From: Spirochaetales bacterium
GTDB lineage: Bacteria; Spirochaetota; Spirochaetia; SPDA01
DNA length: 5,786 bases
Reading direction: 5' to 3'
NCBI GenBank assembly: GCA_004525155.1
Contig: SPDA01000158.1
Coordinates: 1-5,786 of the forward strand
The notes under the pieces: model-generated
The model's database searches: none
Told to the model about the DNA's origin: nothing
What the model saw: only the letters and a program-made list of their open reading frames with translations
Part shown: positions 1 through 5,786 of the stretch, in pieces
Numbering within the stretch: the stretch's first letter is position 1
Layout of the letters: each line of letters begins with the position of its first letter
Program-made: the position numbers and the translations under genes

Positions 1-1591
1 CGCCATAACCGAATTCGAGATAAATCCCTTCGCCTTTACCGGTAACGGCAGCCTCGTCGCCCTTGACGGATACGCCGTGTTCGACAGAAAAAGGAAAATC
101 CCCGCTGACCTTTCCGTCAAGCCGGCCGCGAGCCTGGAGGGATTTTTCCGGCCTTCCGGTATTGCCGTTATCGGGGTAAGCACAAAGGACGGCATGCATC
201 CCGGAAACATTATCGCGGAGAACCTGCTGCAGCTTGGCAGGAGCGATGTTTACTGCGTCAATCCCAAGGGGGGAAAGGCCGCGCTCGAGGGCAGGGACCT
301 GGACCTGTTTGCCTCCCTGCAGGCGATTCCTTCTCCCGTCAGCCTCGCGGTTGTAACCGTGCCCGCTGCCTATGTTCTCGATGTGGTCAGGGACTGCGCA
401 GAAGCCGGGGTAGGGGCTGTTCTCCTCATTCCCGGCGGTTTCGGCGAAATAGATGAAAACCGCGACCTCGAGGAGGACATTCTGAAAATAGCCGGCGAAA
501 AGGGAATCCGCGTCATGGGACCGAACTGTCTCGGCGTCTTTCTCGCGGAAGCCGGCAATGAAGCAGGGCTCAACACTTTTTTCATACCGGAAGAAAAATT
601 CCGGGTCGCCCTGGACCGGGAAAAGAACGTGGCCATCTTTACCCAGAGCGGCGCCATGGGCATCATGGAAATCTACAATCTCAAGAACGCGATATCTCCG
701 AGGGTCGTGGTGAGCTACGGAAACCAGCTGGATATCGATCCTTCGGATCTCGTGAATTATTTCAACGAAGACCCCTCCGTGGCCGTCATGGGTCTCTACA
801 TCGAAGGATTCAAGCCCTCGGCGGGGAGGCGGTTCTTCAATATAACTTCCCAGAGCCGGAAGCCTGTCATCGTGTACAAGGCAGGCAGAACGGAAGAGGG
901 CAAACGGGCAGCCCAGTCCCATACCGCCAGCATCGCCGGTGAATACGAGGTCGCAAAGGCAGCCATGAAACAGGCCGGGCTCATCGTGGCGGAATCCATG
1001 ATCGATCACGGGGATTTTGTCAAAACCTTTGCCATGCTGCACGATTTCCGTGCGGACGGCAACAGGGTCGCTGTAATAGCGAATGCCGGGTACGAGAAAA
1101 CCTATGCGGCGGACAACCTCGGAAGCCTCGTTCTCGCCGACCTCGATGAAAACACGAAAAACGAACTCAGGAAGCTCCTGCCTCCCTTCGTGGGTGTGGA
1201 CACCCTGCTGGACCTTACGCCCATGGTTTCGGATGAAGTGTACGACCGCTGTATAGACCTGATGCTTTCATCGGACAGGGTGGACGCCCTGTGCGTATCT
1301 ATCGTGCCGCAGGCACAGGTGCTCCATACAACAGACGAGGAAATCAGCCTCGACAAGGACAACGTAGCGGTCCGCATCGTTAATACCGTTAAAAAGCACA
1401 AGAAACCCGTGGTGGTGTCCGTCAACGTGGTCTACGGAGCGGACGCTCTGTACAACAAATTCGGGCAGGTCCTCGATTCGGGCGGCGTGCCCACCTTCCT
1501 GACAGCTGAGCGGGCCATGGTCTGCCTCAATGCCTTTATCCGCTACAAGCTCAACAAGGAACGCAGGCTCTTAAGCGAGATGCTCAAATAG
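1..1591 (+). CDS. ADP-forming acyl-CoA synthetase, fused beta-alpha form (5' partial)
   Basis: Enzymes of this family interconvert acyl-CoA + ADP + phosphate and acid + CoA + ATP in the cytosol, often to harvest ATP in fermentation. The frame is open from base 2. The residues before the GTG at 77 read like the end of an ATP-grasp beta subunit (FEINPF, then VALDGYA), so 77 is probably not the true start and the gene begins outside the window. Numbering from that GTG, a basic linker is followed by a CoA-binding Rossmann domain (about 18-150, with GPNCLGV at 148-154). Two succinyl-CoA-synthetase-like ligase domains come next (TQSGAMG at 189-195, SYGNQLDID at 213-221). The expected phosphorylated histidine is H282 in SHTASIAG. 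The protein ends at 504 with no C-terminal ATP-grasp, so the order is beta then alpha, the reverse of PatZ-type fusions. Substrate (acetate, branched or aryl acids) cannot be told. Family is certain; the fusion is very likely. Confidence 0.93.
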   Translation, partial: AITEFEINPFAFTGNGSLVALDGYAVFDRKRKIPADLSVKPAASLEGFFRPSGIAVIGVSTKDGMHPGNIIAENLLQLGRSDVYCVNPKGGKAALEGRDLDLFASLQAIPSPVSLAVVTVPAAYVLDVVRDCAEAGVGAVLLIPGGFGEIDENRDLEEDILKIAGEKGIRVMGPNCLGVFLAEAGNEAGLNTFFIPEEKFRVALDREKNVAIFTQSGAMGIMEIYNLKNAISPRVVVSYGNQLDIDPSDLVNYFNEDPSVAVMGLYIEGFKPSAGRRFFNITSQSRKPVIVYKAGRTEEGKRAAQSHTASIAGEYEVAKAAMKQAGLIVAESMIDHGDFVKTFAMLHDFRADGNRVAVIANAGYEKTYAADNLGSLVLADLDENTKNELRKLLPPFVGVDTLLDLTPMVSDEVYDRCIDLMLSSDRVDALCVSIVPQAQVLHTTDEEISLDKDNVAVRIVNTVKKHKKPVVVSVNVVYGADALYNKFGQVLDSGGVPTFLTAERAMVCLNAFIRYKLNKERRLLSEMLK

Positions 1592-1601
1592 GGCGCCGCT
1601 G

Positions 1602-2948
1602 TTATCCGTTCGAGGCAGGTTCTGCCGGATTGCTCTTCATTTCTTCTGCCCTTTCCTTAAGCAGTTTCTGAAGGTTGTCCCTGTCCATGTTGATGAACCG
1701 CGCCACGGCGAAAAAGATGATGCCGCAGGGAATCCAGAAGAATATCGAAAAATTCATCATGAACACGTAACCCACGGAAACCAGCATGCCGCCCAGGGCC
1801 GGGCCGAAACCCTGGCCCAGGTTGTCGGTTATGTTGAAGACGGCGAAAACCGAACCGCGGTGTTCGGGCCTGTTCACATTCATCAGAATTGCTTTGACAT
1901 TTGCGGAAGGCACGGATACGAGGAACCCGGTGACAAAACTCAGGAGGTAATAAAGGATAATTGTGCCGCCCTGGGGATTCGATACAGACAGGTTGACGAT
2001 GGGCAGCGCCGGGATGATGCCTATCAGGACGCCGATGCCGCATAAAATGGGCACAAGCCTCGGGTTTTTTCTGTAAAGCCTTCCGCCTATCATGGCGAAA
2101 ACCACGCTGCCCAGGGTGGTGCCTATACCCAGCATGAGGTAGACGGTGGTGGCCACCTCCTTGGAGAAATGCCTGGTTCTTTCGAGGAAAAGTATCATCC
2201 AGTAGCCCAGAATGCCCCAGGGTATGGTACCCGGTATGCCCTGCAGAAAGGTCCAGATATTGGTCCGGTTAGAAAAAATCAGTTTGAAATCTTTTAAATG
2301 AATGCGCTGTTTGTACACAACGCCTTTCTGGATAAGATCTTCCAGGGCCTCTTCTGTTTTGCCCCTGGCCGGTTCACGGGCGAAAATCGCGAAAACCGCC
2401 ACCAGCGGAAAATTGGGAACAGCAGCCAGGATGAAGGCAATGCGCCAGCCGTAAGTCCCGGTGAGATACCCGGCAAGGGCAGGTCCCAGCATCATGCCTA
2501 TGGCCCAGGACACTCCGAGCCAGGCGGAGGCTGCCGCTCTGTGCTGCTCCTTGAAAATATCCGCAATGAGGGAAAAGGATATGGGATAGATGCCGCCGAT
2601 GCCTATGCCTGTCAGTATGCGCAGGACCGTGAAACCCGTAACCGTCTGCGTGAATATCGGAAAGCCTGTCAGAAGGCAGGGAATCTCTCCAATGAGGACC
2701 GTGAGCACGAGCAGCGTTTTACGGGAGATGCGGTCGGTAAAATAGCCGAAGAAAATACTGACAAGGGCGCCGACAAGGGTAAAGGCTGAACCGATAAAAC
2801 CGAGGAGCCTTTCGGTGACGCCGTATTCCAACGAAAGTTCCGGCAGTATGGCGGACATGATGCGCTGGTCCGCGTAGAGGAATACGGACATGAGAATAAG
2901 AAGCACCAGGATGAATCTGTCCCTTCCGGGCATTTTTGAAGCAGCCAT
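1602..2948 (-). CDS. MFS transporter, spinster-like, 12 membrane helices
   Basis: A 448-residue inner-membrane carrier of normal major facilitator length. About twelve hydrophobic helices can be traced: six within residues 12-190, a charged cytoplasmic loop at 191-231, and six within 232-418. A charged, hydrophilic C-terminal tail follows. MFS motif A lies between helices 2 and 3 (GYFTDRISRK, 68-77). GP-containing motifs occur in helix 5 (GMMLGPALAG, 151-160) and helix 11 (FGPALGG, 381-387). The helix 1 segment YADQRIMSAILPEL recalls the Y-x-DR-x(n)-LP pattern of spinster-type carriers, some of which move lysolipids, while others in this broad group move organic anions. The substrate is therefore unknown. 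The ATG at 2948 has a good AAGGAG site five bases upstream. The gene is convergent with the acyl-CoA synthetase and divergent from ald, so it is its own transcript. MFS membership is certain; the spinster affinity is tentative. Confidence 0.93.
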   Translation of the reverse strand: MAASKMPGRDRFILVLLILMSVFLYADQRIMSAILPELSLEYGVTERLLGFIGSAFTLVGALVSIFFGYFTDRISRKTLLVLTVLIGEIPCLLTGFPIFTQTVTGFTVLRILTGIGIGGIYPISFSLIADIFKEQHRAAASAWLGVSWAIGMMLGPALAGYLTGTYGWRIAFILAAVPNFPLVAVFAIFAREPARGKTEEALEDLIQKGVVYKQRIHLKDFKLIFSNRTNIWTFLQGIPGTIPWGILGYWMILFLERTRHFSKEVATTVYLMLGIGTTLGSVVFAMIGGRLYRKNPRLVPILCGIGVLIGIIPALPIVNLSVSNPQGGTIILYYLLSFVTGFLVSVPSANVKAILMNVNRPEHRGSVFAVFNITDNLGQGFGPALGGMLVSVGYVFMMNFSIFFWIPCGIIFFAVARFINMDRDNLQKLLKERAEEMKSNPAEPASNG

Positions 2949-2953
2949 AATCT

Positions 2954-2959
2954 CTCCTT
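2954..2959 (-). promoter_or_regulatory. Ribosome binding site of the MFS gene
   Basis: On the minus strand AAGGAG lies five bases before the ATG at 2948. It is a strong Shine-Dalgarno match and supports that start. Confidence 0.8.
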
Positions 2960-2981
2960 ACTGGAATTGCGGTTGTTTGTA

Positions 2982-2990
2982 TGGTAGAAT
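2982..2990 (+). promoter_or_regulatory. Candidate extended -10 promoter for ald
   Basis: TGGTAGAAT is an extended -10 element: TG, one base, then TAGAAT, which matches five of six positions of TATAAT. The best -35 at 18 bases' spacing (CTGGAA, 2961-2966) is weak, as is common when an extended -10 is present. Transcription would begin near 2997, about 35 bases before the ald start. The -10 overlaps the -10 proposed for the divergent MFS gene. Confidence 0.4.
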
Positions 2991-3014
2991 ATTGCATCCA
3001 AACGCATGAATCAA
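2986..3014 (-). promoter_or_regulatory. Candidate sigma70-type promoter for the MFS gene
   Basis: Read on the minus strand, TTGATT (3009-3014) and TATTCT (2986-2991) are separated by exactly 17 bases. Each matches four of six consensus positions. Transcription would begin near 2979 and leave a leader of about 30 bases. It is found by eye only; its position in the divergent intergenic region is the main support. Confidence 0.4.
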
Positions 3015-3020
3015 TACGGC

Positions 3021-3025
3021 AGGGA
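3021..3025 (+). promoter_or_regulatory. Ribosome binding site deciding the ald start
   Basis: AGGGA lies six bases before the ATG at 3032. It is a modest match, but the alternative in-frame ATG at 2981 has no purine-rich site before it and overlaps the proposed promoter. Confidence 0.5.
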
Positions 3026-3031
3026 AAAAAA

Positions 3032-4144
3032 ATGAAAATCGGAACCGTCAAGGAAATCAAAACCCATGAATACAGGGTCGGCCTGACGCCTTCCTGCGTA
3101 AAATCCTATGTAAGCAGGGGCCACAGGGTGATGGTGGAGACCGGTGCCGGAATAAGCGCCGGTTTCGAAGACGAAGACTATACGGCAGCCGGCGGAATCC
3201 TTGCCGACCGAGAAACAATCTTCCGCGAATCGGAAATGATTGTCAAGGTGAAGGAACCTGTCCCCGAGGAGTACGGATACCTGAGGAAGGGGCAGATTAT
3301 TTATACCTACCTCCACCTGGCGGCCTCCAGGGAACTGACGGATACTCTCCTCGGGAAAAAAGTGAAGGCCGTGGCCTATGAAACCATAGAGACGGCGGAC
3401 GGCTCCCTGCCCTGCCTCAAGCCCATGAGCGAAATTGCGGGGCGTCTCGCCGTTCAGGAGGGGGCCAAATACCTGGAAAAGACCTACGGCGGACGCGGCG
3501 TGCTCCTCGGAGGCGTACCCGGCGTGGAACGGGGCAAGGTCGCCATTATCGGCGGCGGCGTTGTCGGGACCAATGCCTGCAAAATCGCCGTAGGCATGGG
3601 TGCGGAGGTGACAATCCTCGACATCAACGCAAAACGCCTGGAATACCTGGACGACATTTTTTCCACCCGCATTACCACCCTGTACAATACGGATTACAAT
3701 CTCGAAAAGGTGCTTTCCCAGAGTGATCTGGTCATAGGAGCCGTCCTCCTCCCCGGCGCCAAGGCTCCGCAGATAATAAAAAGGGGGCACCTCAAGCTCA
3801 TGAAGAGGGGGGCCGTAATCGTGGACGTCGCCGTGGACCAGGGCGGGTGCGTGGAAACCACCAGGCCCACTACGCACGAGGACCCTGTCTTCGTTGTGGA
3901 CAACGTGGTCCACTACTGCGTGGCGAACATGCCCGGAGCCGTCGCCCTTTCCTCCACCAGGGCCCTGACAAGCACGACCCTGCCGTACGGGCTTCTCATT
4001 GCGGAAGCGGGCATAGAAGAAGCCTGCAGGAAATCACCGGCGCTTCTCAAGGGACTCAATATTTACGACGGGACCTGCGTGTACCCTGCTGTGGCCCAGG
4101 CCTTCAACCTGTCCTATACGCCGCCCGAACGGCTGCTCTTTTAG
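3032..4144 (+). CDS. ald: Alanine dehydrogenase (NAD+-dependent)
   Basis: A 370-residue cytosolic enzyme of full family length that reversibly deaminates L-alanine to pyruvate and ammonia with NAD+. The N-terminus [10 protein letters not shown] and the segment EYRVGLTP are diagnostic. Residues aligned by eye to the well-studied mycobacterial enzyme are all present: R15 and K74 (in VKVKEP) for pyruvate binding, H95 (YTYLHLAA) as acid/base, and D269 (VDVAVDQGG). The Rossmann motif GGGVVG is at 174-179. D197 at the end of the following strand should hold the NAD ribose and argues against [26 protein letters not shown] and [10 protein letters not shown] are also typical. The frame extends 17 codons upstream to 2981, but that extension is unlike the family, so the ATG at 3032 is preferred. 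It is divergent from the MFS gene and 23 bases before the C45 hydrolase gene, so probably the first gene of an operon. It could serve alanine catabolism or NADH reoxidation by alanine formation. Confidence 0.97.
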   Translation: MKIGTVKEIKTHEYRVGLTPSCVKSYVSRGHRVMVETGAGISAGFEDEDYTAAGGILADRETIFRESEMIVKVKEPVPEEYGYLRKGQIIYTYLHLAASRELTDTLLGKKVKAVAYETIETADGSLPCLKPMSEIAGRLAVQEGAKYLEKTYGGRGVLLGGVPGVERGKVAIIGGGVVGTNACKIAVGMGAEVTILDINAKRLEYLDDIFSTRITTLYNTDYNLEKVLSQSDLVIGAVLLPGAKAPQIIKRGHLKLMKRGAVIVDVAVDQGGCVETTRPTTHEDPVFVVDNVVHYCVANMPGAVALSSTRALTSTTLPYGLLIAEAGIEEACRKSPALLKGLNIYDGTCVYPAVAQAFNLSYTPPERLLF

Positions 4145-4167
4145 GGACACAATCGGAACGATCCGGG

Positions 4168-5786
4168 ATGAGATTCTCAAAAAACGAAAATATACAGACG
4201 CACCGTGAAACCGGTTCAACTCTTTTTATGCAAGAGGGTCTTCATGTACTCAGGCTCTACGGTACTCCCTACAGCAGGGGCACCGCTCACGGCAGGCTGC
4301 TCAGGTCCAAAATCCTTTCAAGCGGCATTTCGAGGTATTACGGCAATTACCTTGTCGATCTGTACAGGACTTCGGATTTCGCCAGATTGATACCTTCCTT
4401 CATTAAAAAACAGGTGGGAAAGCTCCTGGAGTACTGGTATTATTTTCCCCTCGAGCGCCTGCTGCTCCCGGAAACGCGGGAGGAACTCTTCGGTCTTGCG
4501 GATGCCGCCGGCCTTGACCGGAGCGAGGTAATCCGAGGGTACGTGGCGCCGGACATCATGACCCACCTTGCCGCCGCTTTTCTGCAGGGCGGAGAACCGG
4601 TCGCAAGCTACTATCTTGGCGGCTGCAGCGGCGCCTATGCGCGGAACAGCGCCATGAAGCAGGGATCACCTGCGGTTTTCGCCCGGAACATGGATTTTCC
4701 CGGGGTTTTTGTGTGGAAATACCCGGCGGTGATTTTCGCATATCCGGAGGAAGAAACGGAAATCCTCGTTGAAAAAAGCCCGGATTCCTGGGAATGGGTG
4801 ACGAAAAAAAAGCAACCCTACGTGTATGTCAGCGCGGCCGGATTTCCCGGCAACGGGCTTACAGGCATGAACAGTCTCGGCACCTGCATGTCGACCTTTG
4901 TCTGTCTATCCAAAAATATTTCCCGCAAAGGGCTCCTTACCCTGGATTTCAACCATTACTTGTTTACGAGAGCGGAAACGGTCCGCGGGGTTTTGAGGCT
5001 CCTGTCCGAAAAGAAGCTTGCCTGCGCGACGCCCCACAGCGTTGTTTTTGCAGGACCGGACGAGGCCGTTTCGATAGAGGTGGATTCAAAGCAGATAAGG
5101 CCTGTATCCATGCCCCGCGGGACGGATGTTCATATTCAGACGAACCATTTCAATGACAGCAAAATGAAGAAAAATGAGTTCGGTTTTCCCCTGGAAGAAG
5201 AAAATACTCTCGGAAGATACGAGCTCCTGCGCGAAGTCCTCACGCATAATCACGGTACCCTTAACCCGCAGAAAATGGCGGACATCATCTCGTCGAACCT
5301 CGATCTGCGCAGCGGCTCCTGCAGGCTGCTGGGCGATTTTCCCGCGCAGCCCATCACCCTGACCAGCGTACTTTTCGAACCCTCCACCCGTAAATTCTGG
5401 GTGGCCGGTGGAACGCCGCCTGCTGTCTGTTATAACGGGTACATCGGTTTCTCCTTCGACGACAAAAACGGCCGGAGGTTTCCCGGATTATTTTCAGGAA
5501 CCCCCGGACCCATAAACAGGTCCGCCTCGCCGCTGCTGCCTGGAACGGAACCGCCGGCAGTAAGCCGGACGATGAAGGATTCACTGAAATACTGCATGCT
5601 TTCCCAGGAAGCGCTAAAAATGGGTAAAATTAACAGCGCCCTGCGGAACATCGAGAAGGCCGTGAGCCTCTACGGGGATCCCTCCTACGAGTATATCCGG
5701 ATGATTTTACTGCTTAAAAAAAACGATCCTGAAACGGCACTTGCCATCTGTGAAAAACTCCTGCCCGCAAACATTTTTCCCCCGGC
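4168..5786 (+). CDS. C45-family Ntn hydrolase/acyltransferase with TPR-like C-terminal extension (3' partial)
   Basis: 539 residues are visible and the frame is open at the window end. Residues about 20-420 form a C45 domain, the family of fungal acyl-CoA:6-aminopenicillanate acyltransferase and many bacterial amide hydrolases. Visible marks are GTPYSRGTAHG (32-42), the likely nucleophile C153 in LGGCSGAY, RNMDF (173-177, the usual RNxD after the nucleophile), QTNHF (324-328) and VLFEPSTRKFWVAGGTPP (401-418). In this family the precursor is usually cut just before the cysteine, which would split off a chain of about 152 residues. No signal peptide is seen, so a cytosolic site is likely. After a proline-rich linker (about 445-466), residues 470-535 read as paired amphipathic helices (EALKMGKINSALRNIEKAV, then NDPETALAICEKLL) like TPR repeats. 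The start at 4168 keeps a coherent strand before GLHVLRLYG but has only a weak ribosome site; M21 is the alternative. Substrate is unknown. Confidence 0.88.
   Translation, partial: MRFSKNENIQTHRETGSTLFMQEGLHVLRLYGTPYSRGTAHGRLLRSKILSSGISRYYGNYLVDLYRTSDFARLIPSFIKKQVGKLLEYWYYFPLERLLLPETREELFGLADAAGLDRSEVIRGYVAPDIMTHLAAAFLQGGEPVASYYLGGCSGAYARNSAMKQGSPAVFARNMDFPGVFVWKYPAVIFAYPEEETEILVEKSPDSWEWVTKKKQPYVYVSAAGFPGNGLTGMNSLGTCMSTFVCLSKNISRKGLLTLDFNHYLFTRAETVRGVLRLLSEKKLACATPHSVVFAGPDEAVSIEVDSKQIRPVSMPRGTDVHIQTNHFNDSKMKKNEFGFPLEEENTLGRYELLREVLTHNHGTLNPQKMADIISSNLDLRSGSCRLLGDFPAQPITLTSVLFEPSTRKFWVAGGTPPAVCYNGYIGFSFDDKNGRRFPGLFSGTPGPINRSASPLLPGTEPPAVSRTMKDSLKYCMLSQEALKMGKINSALRNIEKAVSLYGDPSYEYIRMILLLKKNDPETALAICEKLLPANIFPP

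Noticed and set aside
1614..1626. Small hairpin (GGCAG, three-base loop, CTGCC) near the convergent gene ends
   Set aside because: The stem is only five base pairs, lies inside the MFS coding end, and has no T-run on either strand, so it is not a credible terminator.
2975..3003. GTTTG and CAAAC inverted pair in the divergent intergenic region as an operator
   Set aside because: Only five matching bases on each side with poor extension, which is expected by chance in a short AT-richer spacer.
2981..3031. 17-codon N-terminal extension of ald starting at the ATG at 2981
   Set aside because: The extension is unlike known alanine dehydrogenases, has no ribosome site, and overlaps the likely promoter. 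Starting at 3032 gives the family's normal N-terminus.
2298..3060. Open frames of 110-165 codons overlapping the 5' half of the MFS gene
   Set aside because: The MFS frame has clear helices and family motifs. The others translate to unstructured, compositionally biased sequence.
3011..3913. 300-codon open frame on the minus strand
   Set aside because: It lies antisense to ald, whose family and catalytic residues are certain. Its translation is low-complexity, rich in His, Gly and Phe, with no recognisable domain; it is a mirror of ald codon bias.
4205..5156. Short open frames on both strands inside the C45 gene
   Set aside because: They are out of frame with the continuous C45 reading frame, have no recognisable domains and no ribosome sites; they are shadows.

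Overview
This is a compact, gene-dense stretch of bacterial chromosome with four protein genes and no gap longer than about 85 bases. No RNA gene, mobile element, CRISPR array or long repeat is visible. GC content looks moderately high (roughly mid-50s percent by eye). Gene content (an ADP-forming acyl-CoA synthetase, a catabolic alanine dehydrogenase, a transporter and an Ntn-type amide hydrolase) suggests an anaerobic or amino-acid-fermenting bacterium. Desulfobacterota or Spirochaetota would fit, but nothing here fixes the taxon.

Layout. (1) Positions 1-1591, + strand: the 3' part of a gene already open at the left edge. It is an ADP-forming acyl-CoA synthetase whose ATP-grasp (beta) part lies upstream and whose complete CoA-binding/ligase (alpha) part is in the window. 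(2) Positions 1602-2948, - strand: a 12-helix MFS transporter with spinster-like features, convergent with gene 1 and only 10 bases from it. (3) An 83-base divergent intergenic region (2949-3031) with candidate promoters in both directions that overlap at their -10 elements. (4) Positions 3032-4144, + strand: alanine dehydrogenase (ald) with all expected catalytic residues. (5) Positions 4168 to the right edge, + strand: a C45-family (acyl-CoA:6-aminopenicillanate acyltransferase-like) Ntn hydrolase with a helical, TPR-like C-terminal extension, cut by the window end. It is 23 bases downstream of ald and probably cotranscribed with it.

How they may work together (inference). The C45 enzyme could free an amino acid from an N-acyl or other amide substrate. 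Alanine dehydrogenase would turn L-alanine into pyruvate, ammonia and NADH. The acyl-CoA synthetase could recover ATP from the acyl-CoA made from the 2-oxo acid, and the MFS protein could move a substrate or product. Each family assignment is firm. The joint pathway is only a hypothesis. The least ordinary items are the beta-then-alpha domain order of the synthetase and the TPR-like tail on the C45 protein. I see no clear sign of a wholly new system.
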